Shown here piece by piece: positions 1 to 6,723 of a stretch of DNA of 11,701 bases. The stretch covers positions 1 to 11,701 of the forward strand of contig JAAZMG010000045.1 of the NCBI GenBank assembly GCA_012798935.1, in the 5' to 3' direction. Origin of the DNA: Tissierellia bacterium (GTDB lineage: Bacteria; Bacillota; Clostridia; Tissierellales; Tepidimicrobiaceae). The notes beneath the pieces were generated by a model that worked only from the letters and a program-made list of their open reading frames with translations, was not told where the DNA came from and ran no database searches. The stretch's first letter is position 1; each line of letters begins with the position of its first letter. The position numbers and the translations under genes were made by a program.

Positions 1-870
1 AAGGTTCCTGCAACTAGTGCAAATATTGGTCCAGGATTTGATACACTTGGCTTAGCCCTCAATCTATATAATACCTTTACATTTCAAGAAATTTCTAAAG
101 GGTTAGAGATTAATGGATGTGAAGATAGTTTTGCAAATCAAAATAATTTAGTATATACTTCCATGTTAAAAACCTTAGATAAAATAGGATATCCAGTTAA
201 TGGAATTAAAATAAATATGGATACTAATATACCAATTTCTAGAGGGTTGGGCAGTAGTGCATCTTGTATTTTAGGAGGAGTTATTGGAGCAAATGAATTG
301 GCTGGTTCTCCTCTTTCAAAGGAGAAAATTTTAGAGATAGCCACGGATATAGAAGGTCATCCGGATAATATTGCTCCCGCATTGTTTGGAGGTCTTGTAA
401 TATCAATTATAGAGGACAACAAAATATTGTATAATAAAGTAGATGTACCAAAGGGAATTAAATTTGTAGCACTGATACCAGATTTTACTTTATCAACTAA
501 GGAAGCTAGGAATGCACTGCCATCTACAATTCCCTATAATGATGCCATATATAATACAGGAAGAGTATCTTTGCTATTATCCGCTTTATCCAACGGTAGA
601 TTTGACTTATTAAAATTTGGAGTTAAGGACATCCTTCATCAACCTTATAGAGGAAAGTTAATACATGGATTTGAAGAAATAATGAATAAATGTGAAAAAA
701 TAGGATGTTTGGGAGTATATTTAAGCGGTGCAGGACCTACTATAATGGTTATTATTAATTATGATGATAATAGTTTTATAACCGAAATAAAAAAGTATCT
801 AGATTCTATGAATTACAACTGGGATGTTAAAGAATTAAATTTAAACTTATCTGGATCTATTGTATTTTAG
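1..870 (+). CDS. thrB: Homoserine kinase, 5'-truncated by the window edge
   Basis: This is a GHMP-family kinase that phosphorylates homoserine to O-phosphohomoserine in the threonine pathway, in the cytoplasm. The reading frame is open from base 1, so the start codon lies just outside; comparison with the family suggests only a few residues are missing. Visible motifs, numbered from the first codon here: the N-terminal PATSANIGPGFDTLG (3-17), the GHMP ATP-binding loop PISRGLGSSAS (78-88), EGHPDNIAPAL (about 118-128), and the C-terminal glycine-rich motif LSGAGPTIM (about 241-249). The 289 visible residues are close to the usual full length of about 300. ThrB often sits after hom and thrC, which would be to the left. 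The N-terminal motif and the GHPDN segment favour homoserine kinase over mevalonate-type GHMP kinases. No frameshift is seen. Confidence 0.95.
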   Translation, partial: KVPATSANIGPGFDTLGLALNLYNTFTFQEISKGLEINGCEDSFANQNNLVYTSMLKTLDKIGYPVNGIKINMDTNIPISRGLGSSASCILGGVIGANELAGSPLSKEKILEIATDIEGHPDNIAPALFGGLVISIIEDNKILYNKVDVPKGIKFVALIPDFTLSTKEARNALPSTIPYNDAIYNTGRVSLLLSALSNGRFDLLKFGVKDILHQPYRGKLIHGFEEIMNKCEKIGCLGVYLSGAGPTIMVIINYDDNSFITEIKKYLDSMNYNWDVKELNLNLSGSIVF

Positions 871-896
871 TCAAATTGTATAATATAAAAATTATA

Positions 897-935
897 GGAG
901 TGTAAACTATTTATAGCATTAGTAGTTTACACTCC
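897..935. repeat. Perfect 13-bp inverted repeat between thrB and proC
   Basis: The arms GGAGTGTAAACTA (897-909) and TAGTTTACACTCC (923-935) are exact reverse complements around a 13-nt loop. It lies 26 bp after the thrB stop codon, where a terminator is expected. However, no T-run follows (GACTAAATCATATA), so it is not a standard intrinsic terminator. It could be an mRNA-stabilising or processing hairpin, an operator for a dimeric regulator, or a weak terminator. Confidence 0.7.
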
Positions 936-1030
936 GACTAAATCATATATAGACGAGCTTAGACGTAAATAGATACAAAATTTAGATTTAAAATTTTAAA
1001 AGTAGTATGAGGGAATTAAGAAGGTTTGAA

Positions 1031-1038
1031 AAAGGGGG
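1031..1038 (+). promoter_or_regulatory. Ribosome binding site that fixes the proC start
   Basis: AAAGGGGG ends 7 nt before the ATG at 1046. The alternative in-frame ATG at 1007 has no comparable purine-rich site. Confidence 0.75.
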
Positions 1039-1045
1039 AATTTAT

Positions 1046-1852
1046 ATGGATAAGATAATTGGATTTATTGGTGCAGGAAATATGGCAAAGGCAATTATAG
1101 GTGGAATTATTAATTCTAAATTGGTTTTGCCTGATAAAGTTTTTGTTTCTAACCCTACATATGGCAAGTTAAAGGACTTAGAAAATATATATAAAGTTAA
1201 AATTACTAATAAAAATATAGAAGTTGCAAAATCATCGGATATACTGTTTTTATCAGTAAAACCAAATAAATACCCAGAGGTAATAGAAGAAATTAAAGAC
1301 CAGGTAAAGGAAGATGTTATCGTTGTAACAATAGCTGCAGGGAAAGATATAGAAAGCACTCAGCAGGAATTTGGGAAAAAAGTCAAAGTACTTAGAGCTA
1401 TGCCTAATACTCCAGCATTAGTTGGAGAAGGTATGACAGCTTTAATGCCTAGTAAAGAAATTACAGAGGAGGAATTTATAGAAGTAAAATATATATTTGA
1501 AAGTTTTGGAAAAACAGAAGTTATTGATGAAAGTTTAATACATGCTTTTACTTCTATGAGTGGTTCTTCTCCTGCATATGTATTTATGTTTATAGAAGCA
1601 TTAGCAGATGGGGGAGTACTTCAAGGTATGCCAAGAGACAAGGCCTATAAATTTGCTGCTCAAGCAGTGCTAGGTTCAGCAAAGATGGTGCTAGAAACTG
1701 GCATTCATCCTGGAGAACTAAAAGATATGGTATGCTCACCAGCTGGAACTACAATAGAAGCAGTAGAAGCACTTGAAGAAACAGGTTTTAGACATAGTGT
1801 TATGTCTGCTGTGAAAAAATGTAGCGAGAAGTCTGTAAGGATGTCTAAATAG
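1046..1852 (+). CDS. proC: Pyrroline-5-carboxylate reductase
   Basis: This enzyme catalyses the last step of proline synthesis, the NAD(P)H-dependent reduction of 1-pyrroline-5-carboxylate to proline, as a cytoplasmic oligomer. The 268-residue product matches the family length. The Rossmann nucleotide-binding loop GFIGAGNMA is at residues 6-14, AMPNTPALVGEGMTAL at 118-133, and the conserved C-terminal signature is split over SGSSPAYVFMFIEALADGG (172-190) and PGELKDMVCSPAGTTIEAV (222-240). An in-frame ATG at 1007 would add 13 charged residues. The start at 1046 is preferred because AAAGGGGG lies 7 nt before it and the protein then begins directly with the Rossmann strand. No clear promoter is seen in 936-1045; the gene may be read from upstream or from a weak AT-rich promoter. 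It ends before the long palindromic element. Confidence 0.96.
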   Translation: MDKIIGFIGAGNMAKAIIGGIINSKLVLPDKVFVSNPTYGKLKDLENIYKVKITNKNIEVAKSSDILFLSVKPNKYPEVIEEIKDQVKEDVIVVTIAAGKDIESTQQEFGKKVKVLRAMPNTPALVGEGMTALMPSKEITEEEFIEVKYIFESFGKTEVIDESLIHAFTSMSGSSPAYVFMFIEALADGGVLQGMPRDKAYKFAAQAVLGSAKMVLETGIHPGELKDMVCSPAGTTIEAVEALEETGFRHSVMSAVKKCSEKSVRMSK

Positions 1853-1918
1853 ATATAATTTAGTACGATGATAGATTTTTAATATAATGTGTATAAGTTA
1901 AATTATGCGGCGTTATTT

Positions 1919-2172
1919 ATACTTTGGTGGTTGTCCCGGCATATTTATAAAGAACGGCATCTCCAATTCAAGATTTGGCCTTAACAGGCACTCCCATCAT
2001 AAACCTTAATTAGGGTTGGAAAATATCACGACACGGAAAAAAATAGTTTGTGAAGATCGCTATCGCTAAAAAACGCGGCTAAGCCATTTTTTCCCCGTGT
2101 TGTGATACTTCTTGAATCTTGAATTGGAGGCGGCGTTCTTCCCAAATATGTCGAGACCCGCCACAAAAGTAT
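1919..2172. repeat. Nested near-palindromic element, about 254 bp (MITE-like repeat or structured RNA)
   Basis: This fills most of the gap between proC and the next gene and has no convincing ORF. Three pairs of arms nest in register. The outer pair is 1919-1930 with 2161-2172 (11 of 12 match). The middle pair is 1940-1975 with 2115-2150, ungapped, 29 of 36 matching and ending in the exact segment CTCCAATTCAAGATT. The inner pair is about 2021-2046 with 2084-2110, sharing TATCAC, ACACGG and an A-run. The centre (2047-2083) holds short GC-rich repeats such as CGCTATCGCT. G+C is about 42% over 1921-2160, against 27% just to its right. This suggests acquired DNA or a constrained RNA. No transposase and no clear target-site duplication were found. 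As RNA, either strand would fold into one long interrupted hairpin. Confidence 0.75.
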
Positions 2173-2223
2173 GACACATCATTTATATATCATACAGCAG
2201 AACATAATATAAATTTTATCCCT

Positions 2224-2247
2224 AGAACTCTTTCCAAGAGTTCTTTT
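2224..2247 (+). terminator. Possible short intrinsic terminator
   Basis: AGAACTCT (2224-2231) pairs perfectly with AGAGTTCT (2237-2244) around the 5-nt loop TTCCA, and is followed by TTT. The stem is clear but the T-run is short, so termination may be weak. It would close transcription from proC or from the palindromic element before the next gene. Confidence 0.45.
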
Positions 2248-2314
2248 CCATCTCCATGCACATAATAACCCTAAATGAATAAATTAATATATAATCTATT
2301 TAGGAGGTTTTCAT

Positions 2315-3382
2315 ATGGCAAAAATTCGTAGAATGTTTCCAGGAGGGAATACATCTCAAGGATTTGTTTCTTTCCATGATAATATAATAGGTCCAAATAG
2401 AAATATGCTTTATATATTAAAAGGTATGCCTGGCGGAGGAAAGTCTTCTTTAATGAAATATATTGCTGAAAGGGCTTTAAAAGAGGGATATAGTGTAGAA
2501 TATCACCATTGCCCATCAGATCCTAATTCTATTGATGGAATAGTTATTGATGAATTAAGCATTGGTATTGTAGATGGTACTTTTCCCCACATAATAGATC
2601 CAACATATCCAGGATTAATAGATAAACTAATAGATTTAGGGCAATTTATAGATAGACAAAAATTAATAGGTTTTAAGGAAAATATAATAGAGGCAAAGGT
2701 GAATAATAAAATTGCTTATAGAAAGGCTTTTGCTTATTTTAAATCCGCTAAGATTATTTACGAGGAAATTGCCCAAAATAATAAATCTGGAGTAGATTTT
2801 ATAAAAATAAACTATAAAACCAAAGAATTAATAGATGAAATATTCTCTAGGGGCACGGCAAATAGAGAAGAATTAATCCTTGTGGAAAGACATATGTTTT
2901 CTAATGCAAATACACCAGAAGGATATGTAGATTATACCCAAACTATCCTAGAGGAGATTCCAACTATATACTATATTGAAGGAGAAATAGGAACAGGTAA
3001 ATCTACTTTAATAAAACGGCTTATAGAGAAGAGCAAGATGAAAGGGTATAGCATGGAAATTTATCATAATGCTACAATTCCTGAAAAAATAGAAACCCTT
3101 ATTATAAAGGATATAGATATTTGTATAACCTCAAATAAAAATGCCTTAAAATTCCCTCATAATAAAGTTAATCTAAATGAGTATTTCAATCAAAATATTA
3201 AAGATATAAAAGATTATGAAGTCTATTATCTATTAATTGAAAAAGGTATTTTTCATCTATCAAAGGCTAAGAATAATCATGAGATATTAGAAAAATCCTA
3301 TAGACCAGCTGTAAATTATGAAGGTGTAACTAAAGTTAGAGAAGAGCTATTAAAAGAAATATTGTCCAGTGGAAAGAGTTAA
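2315..3382 (+). CDS. Duplicated P-loop ATPase of unknown function (resembles PRK06851 family)
   Basis: A 355-residue soluble protein with two Walker A loops: GMPGGGKSS at 37-45 and GEIGTGKST at 223-231. The two halves are related. RRMFPGGNTSQGF (5-17) corresponds to RHMFSNANTPEGY (192-204), and each is followed by a hydrophobic strand and a P-loop about 20 residues on. The first half carries the conserved-looking segment DGIVIDELSIGIVDGT (74-89). Its counterpart in the second half (about 259-275) is much shorter and degenerate. I recognise the family as a Firmicute hypothetical ATPase (PRK06851-like) from memory; its function is not known to me. There is no signal peptide or membrane segment. 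The start is supported by TAGGAGG, 7 nt before the ATG. The 64-bp gap to glpK without a terminator allows co-transcription, but nothing in the protein suggests a role in glycerol use. Confidence 0.85.
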   Translation: MAKIRRMFPGGNTSQGFVSFHDNIIGPNRNMLYILKGMPGGGKSSLMKYIAERALKEGYSVEYHHCPSDPNSIDGIVIDELSIGIVDGTFPHIIDPTYPGLIDKLIDLGQFIDRQKLIGFKENIIEAKVNNKIAYRKAFAYFKSAKIIYEEIAQNNKSGVDFIKINYKTKELIDEIFSRGTANREELILVERHMFSNANTPEGYVDYTQTILEEIPTIYYIEGEIGTGKSTLIKRLIEKSKMKGYSMEIYHNATIPEKIETLIIKDIDICITSNKNALKFPHNKVNLNEYFNQNIKDIKDYEVYYLLIEKGIFHLSKAKNNHEILEKSYRPAVNYEGVTKVREELLKEILSSGKS

Positions 3383-3394
3383 TGGATTCTACTA

Positions 3395-3423
3395 TTAAAG
3401 TTAAGGATATCATAAGTTATAAT
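3395..3423 (+). promoter_or_regulatory. Possible glpK promoter
   Basis: A perfect TATAAT (3418-3423) lies 17 bp after a weak TTAAAG -35 (3395-3400). Transcription would begin near 3430, just before the ribosome site, leaving almost no leader. The -35 is poor, so this is tentative. Confidence 0.4.
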
Positions 3424-3430
3424 AAAAATA

Positions 3431-3449
3431 AAAGGGGGAAGATAATTTG
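3431..3449 (+). promoter_or_regulatory. Ribosome binding site and TTG start of glpK
   Basis: AAAGGGGG (3431-3438) lies 8 nt before the TTG at 3447. The TTG is followed at once by the conserved start of glycerol kinase (TKKYIMALDQGTTSSR). The first ATG in frame would remove the strand before the phosphate-binding loop. Confidence 0.8.
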
Positions 3450-4952
3450 ACAAAGAAATATATAATGGCATTGGACCAAGGGACAACCAGCTCAAGGGCA
3501 ATAATTTTTAATCATGATGGAGAAATAGTTAAGGTAGCACAAAATGAGTTTACCCAATATTATCCCAAACCAGGCTGGGTAGAACATGACCCTATGGAAA
3601 TATGGGGGACACAATCAGGAGTTGCTAGAGAAGTATTGGAAACAGCTGGTATTAGACCAGATGAAATTGCTGCTATAGGCATAACCAACCAAAGAGAAAC
3701 TACAGTTGTATGGGATAAAAACACAGGTAGACCTATATATAATGCAATAGTTTGGCAATGTAGAAGAACAGCAGCTTTATGTGATGATTTAAAGGCTAGG
3801 GGACTTGAAGATTATGTAAGGGATAATACTGGCCTTGTAATAGATGCCTATTTTTCTGGAACAAAGATCAGATGGGTTTTAGATAATGTAGAAGGAGCAA
3901 GGGAAAAAGCTGAAAAAGGTGAATTGTTATTTGGAAATATAGATACTTGGTTAGTTTGGAATTTGACAAGGGGTAAAGTCCATGTAACGGATTATTCAAA
4001 CGCTTCAAGAACCATGATATACAATATTAAAGAACTTAAATGGGATAAAAAATTACTTAAGGAACTAGATATACCTATTTCAATGCTTCCAGAGGTTAAA
4101 CCCTCTAGTGAAGTTTATGGAGTTACAGATCCTAAAACATTTGGTGGTGCAAAAATACCAATAGCAGGTATAGCAGGAGACCAACAAGCAGCCTTATTTG
4201 GTCAAGCCTGTTTTGAACCGGGAATGGCTAAAAACACCTATGGTACTGGATGTTTCATGTTGATGAATACGGGAGAAAAAATGGTCCCCTCTAAAAAAGG
4301 ACTTCTTACAACAATAGCTTGGGGTGTAGATAATAAAGTAGAATACGCTTTAGAAGGCAGTATTTTTGTAGCAGGAGCTATTGTTCAATGGCTAAGAGAT
4401 GAGATGAGACTAATAAGTGATGCAAAGGATAGTGAATACTTTGCAATGAAAGTGGAAGATAATAATGGGGTATATCTAGTACCAGCATTTGTTGGCCTAG
4501 GAGCACCCCATTGGGATATGTATGCAAGAGGAACTATAGTAGGATTGACAAGAGGGGCTAATAAGAACCATATTATAAGAGCAGCTTTAGAGTCCATTGC
4601 ATACCAAACAAAAGATGTTCTTGAAGCAATGGAAGATGATTCAAATATAGGCCTTCAAGAATTAAAGGTAGATGGTGGGGCGGTAGAAAATAATTTTCTA
4701 ATGCAATTTCAGTCAGATATTCTAGGGGTACCTGTACATAGACCAGAAGTAATAGAAACTACTGCATTAGGAGCAGCATATTTAGCAGGGTTAGCAGTTG
4801 GGTTCTGGTCAGGTAAAGGAGAAATATCAAAAAGATGGAGTGTAGATAGAGTGTTTAAAACGGAAATGAAACAAAAGGATCGAGAAAAACTATATAATGG
4901 ATGGAAAAAAGCCATAACTAGATCTCTTAAATGGGAAGAAGGGTTGCTATAA
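3447..4952 (+). CDS. glpK: Glycerol kinase
   Basis: An FGGY-family kinase that phosphorylates glycerol with ATP to sn-glycerol 3-phosphate in the cytoplasm. The 501-residue length is standard. Visible motifs: the phosphate-binding loop LDQGTTSSRAIIF (9-21), NQRETTVVWD (81-90), FGGY signature 1 around YNAIVWQCRR (98-107), the catalytic-Asp motif GIAGDQQAALFGQ (241-253, Asp245), NTYGTGCF (263-270), and FGGY signature 2 from GGAVENNFLMQFQSDILG onward (about 410-447). The stretch after SSEVYG reads VTDPKTFGGAKIP. It lacks the histidine (DYHF-type loop) phosphorylated by HPr in Bacillus and Enterococcus GlpK, so activation by the PTS through that residue is not expected. No glycerol facilitator gene is adjacent. 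A glpP-like gene converges on it with only 19 bp between the stop codons. Confidence 0.97.
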   Translation: MTKKYIMALDQGTTSSRAIIFNHDGEIVKVAQNEFTQYYPKPGWVEHDPMEIWGTQSGVAREVLETAGIRPDEIAAIGITNQRETTVVWDKNTGRPIYNAIVWQCRRTAALCDDLKARGLEDYVRDNTGLVIDAYFSGTKIRWVLDNVEGAREKAEKGELLFGNIDTWLVWNLTRGKVHVTDYSNASRTMIYNIKELKWDKKLLKELDIPISMLPEVKPSSEVYGVTDPKTFGGAKIPIAGIAGDQQAALFGQACFEPGMAKNTYGTGCFMLMNTGEKMVPSKKGLLTTIAWGVDNKVEYALEGSIFVAGAIVQWLRDEMRLISDAKDSEYFAMKVEDNNGVYLVPAFVGLGAPHWDMYARGTIVGLTRGANKNHIIRAALESIAYQTKDVLEAMEDDSNIGLQELKVDGGAVENNFLMQFQSDILGVPVHRPEVIETTALGAAYLAGLAVGFWSGKGEISKRWSVDRVFKTEMKQKDREKLYNGWKKAITRSLKWEEGLL

Positions 4953-4971
4953 TTTACAATTGGAAACATAT

Positions 4972-5535
4972 TTATATATACCATACATTTTTATTGCTAG
5001 TAGATACTGCTATTGAGCCAGAATTTAAACTCTGAACAACATCCTCACTATCCATAATAAGACCACTAGTCATGATTGGAATTTTTGTTTCAAGTTGGAT
5101 TTTTTTGATAATCTTAGGCATAATTCCAGGGAGTATTTCTACAACATTAGGCCTATAAGTTTTAATGGATTGAATCCCTTTATATAAGGATGTAGAATCA
5201 GGAATAAACAATCTTTGTATGGTAAAGGCTCCTAGATCTTTACTCAATTTTACAAGATTTTTTTTAGTAGTTATTATTCCATCTGGGTATATATTTCTAA
5301 CGATATACTCTAATCCCCATGTGTCCTTTGAAAAGCCATCAATTAAATCAATATGTATATATAGCCCTTTATTTTTCGATTTTACCCTATGGGATATCTC
5401 TTTCAGGTTAAAAATGTTACCGGTAAGTAAGAATATAATTTCACAAGGAGAATTTAGGGCTTCTTCCAATTGATTTAATTCATTGACTGCAGCAATAATG
5501 GGATTTAATTCTATTTTTTTAAAAAAATCACACAA
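4972..5535 (-). CDS. glpP: GlpP-type glycerol-3-phosphate responsive antiterminator
   Basis: A 187-residue cytoplasmic protein of the GlpP family. In Bacillus, GlpP binds glycerol 3-phosphate and acts on leader mRNA to prevent termination before glp genes. Recognisable segments are NPIIAAV (11-17), the HIDLIDGF strand (61-68), DGIITTKKNLVKLSKDLG (85-102), RLFIPDSTSL (108-117), VVEILPGIMPKII (131-143), and the C-terminal SGLIMDSEDVVQSLNSGSIA (157-176) followed by VSTSNKNVWYI. This is a TIM-barrel-like phosphate-binding pattern. The usual AGGLI appears here as TSGLI. The start is TTG at 5535, chosen because GAGGTG (5546-5541) lies 5 nt before it and the protein then begins as relatives do. Convergence with glpK supports a glycerol role, but no target leader is visible in front of this glpK. 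Confidence 0.9.
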   Translation of the reverse strand: MCDFFKKIELNPIIAAVNELNQLEEALNSPCEIIFLLTGNIFNLKEISHRVKSKNKGLYIHIDLIDGFSKDTWGLEYIVRNIYPDGIITTKKNLVKLSKDLGAFTIQRLFIPDSTSLYKGIQSIKTYRPNVVEILPGIMPKIIKKIQLETKIPIMTSGLIMDSEDVVQSLNSGSIAVSTSNKNVWYI

Positions 5536-5540
5536 AATAT

Positions 5541-5546
5541 CACCTC
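5541..5546 (-). promoter_or_regulatory. Ribosome binding site for the glpP TTG start
   Basis: Read on the minus strand, GAGGTG lies 5 nt before the TTG start (5535-5533). No in-frame ATG lies close to this site. Confidence 0.65.
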
Positions 5547-5559
5547 AAACTAAAAATAT

Positions 5560-5565
5560 ATTATA
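5560..5565 (-). promoter_or_regulatory. Possible -10 box for glpP
   Basis: On the minus strand this reads TATAAT, 24 nt before the TTG start, giving a very short leader that still includes the ribosome site. No good -35 is seen at the right distance. Confidence 0.35.
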
Positions 5566-5697
5566 AGATACTTTTTAGATAATTACAGATTATGTTAATT
5601 ACTTTAATTTTATCATATTAAATAATTATGGTAAAGGTTTTAGATTTTATTTTTTGGAAACAGGTATATGAATATTTTTTACTCGGAAATAGGAAAC

Positions 5698-5703
5698 TAT
5701 AAT
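5698..5703 (+). promoter_or_regulatory. Possible -10 box for the VanW-domain gene
   Basis: TATAAT lies 43 nt before the ATG at 5747 and upstream of its ribosome site (GGAGG, from about 5733). The -35 position is only a T-run (5675-5680), so the promoter is a modest guess. Confidence 0.35.
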
Positions 5704-5746
5704 ATAGCAATTTTAAAATAGAATAGGGTCAAATGGAGGCACTTAT

Positions 5747-6685
5747 ATGGGAAAGGATAAATTCTCTGTATTTATGGCTAATCTAGCTATGTTATTAGCT
5801 TTGGAATCATATACCCCTGAAAAAACAGACCAAGATTTAGAAATAAAGGAAAACTGTATTGAAACTCAAATTGATGATTCTAAATTAGAAAATAAAGAAG
5901 TAGATATAGATATGCCTGATGAATCAAGTTCTGTTACTAATCTACCTTGGGTTAACGATGAGAAGTTTTTGAAAGCTCAAGAAAAAAACAATGCAAATGT
6001 TTTGATGGCAGCATATTGTTCTGTATTAATAAACCCATTACCAGGAGAGGAATTTAATGTAGACTTAGCAGCTAAATCTCTTGTAGGAACGGTGGTATAT
6101 CCTCAAGATATATTTTCTCAAAACAAAACTTTAGGCCCTTATACAGAATCTAGAGGGTATAGAAAAGGAGCCTCTTATTCAGGCTCTAATATAATACAAA
6201 CTGAAGGTGGAGGAGTATGTAAAATTGCCTCTACACTGTATAATGTAGCTATATTAAGCAATTTGGATATTGTGGAAAGACATAATCATACTATGCCGGT
6301 TAACTATGTTCCCTATGGGCAAGATGCTACTGTTGCCTATGGAGCTAAAGATTTTAAATTTAGAAATAATAAAGGTTTTCCTATTTTAATATGGTCAGAA
6401 ATAATAGGGAATAGATTATATATAGGATTTTATGGTCAAGAAGTATCACCTGAAGTAAATTGGAATCATAAAATTACAAATATAGTAAAGGCACCTAAAT
6501 ATTATAGAGAAAATCCAGATTTAAAAGAAAGGGAAGAAAAAGTAATACTTAAGGGAATAGATGGAGCATTGGTAGAGTCATGGGTAACAATTAGGCAAGA
6601 GAACGGAGAAATAAAAACCAAAAACTTAGGGATTAGTAGATATATACCAATGCCCTATATAATCGAAGTAAATAGACAAGATTAA
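5747..6685 (+). CDS. VanW-domain protein
   Basis: A 312-residue protein whose core matches the VanW family: EGGGVCKIASTLYNVAI (153-169), then VERHNHTMPVNYVPYGQDAT (176-195) and AYGAKDFKFRN (197-207). VanW is named from vancomycin-resistance clusters, but its biochemical role is unknown; most clostridial relatives are not resistance genes. The C-terminal part (about 265-308), with GALVESWVTI and SRYIPMPYIIEV, resembles the tail that often follows VanW domains. The N-terminus has only a short hydrophobic stretch (about 7-19) without a strong positive start, followed by an acidic linker (about 25-62). Export is therefore uncertain. Usual relatives carry a clear membrane segment and an extra peptidoglycan-binding or G5 domain, which are not seen here. 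The start is supported by GGAGG, 9-10 nt before the ATG. It stands alone, divergent from glpP. Confidence 0.88.
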   Translation: MGKDKFSVFMANLAMLLALESYTPEKTDQDLEIKENCIETQIDDSKLENKEVDIDMPDESSSVTNLPWVNDEKFLKAQEKNNANVLMAAYCSVLINPLPGEEFNVDLAAKSLVGTVVYPQDIFSQNKTLGPYTESRGYRKGASYSGSNIIQTEGGGVCKIASTLYNVAILSNLDIVERHNHTMPVNYVPYGQDATVAYGAKDFKFRNNKGFPILIWSEIIGNRLYIGFYGQEVSPEVNWNHKITNIVKAPKYYRENPDLKEREEKVILKGIDGALVESWVTIRQENGEIKTKNLGISRYIPMPYIIEVNRQD

Positions 6686-6691
6686 CAATAT

Positions 6692-6723
6692 AATAAAAGG
6701 TGTTTAAAAAAACACCTTTTATT
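6692..6723. terminator. Bidirectional intrinsic terminator
   Basis: AAAAGGTGTTT (6695-6705) pairs perfectly with AAACACCTTTT (6710-6720) around AAAA, and the pairing continues for 3 more A-T pairs (6692-6694 with 6721-6723). A-rich and T-rich sides serve both directions: the plus-strand VanW gene ending at 6685 and the minus-strand operon. The minus-strand stop codon (6719-6721) lies inside the stem. Confidence 0.88.

Noticed and set aside
1007..1045. Longer proC with an earlier ATG
   Set aside because: The extra 13 charged residues precede the Rossmann strand, and the ribosome site fits the ATG at 1046.
1919..2172. Insertion sequence with terminal inverted repeats
   Set aside because: There is no transposase or remnant coding frame inside, and the arms nest through the whole element rather than only at its ends. 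It is kept as a repeat or RNA candidate.
2271..2516. Minus-strand ORF of 81 codons
   Set aside because: It overlaps the start of the ATPase gene in antisense, has no recognisable domain and no convincing ribosome site, and is best explained by AT-rich chance.
3383..3446. GlpP target leader or riboswitch before glpK
   Set aside because: The 64 bp contain no hairpin followed by a T-run and no room for alternative structures.
5747..6685. Vancomycin resistance gene
   Set aside because: VanW domains are widespread and of unknown function, and no vanHAX, vanRS or ligase gene is present.
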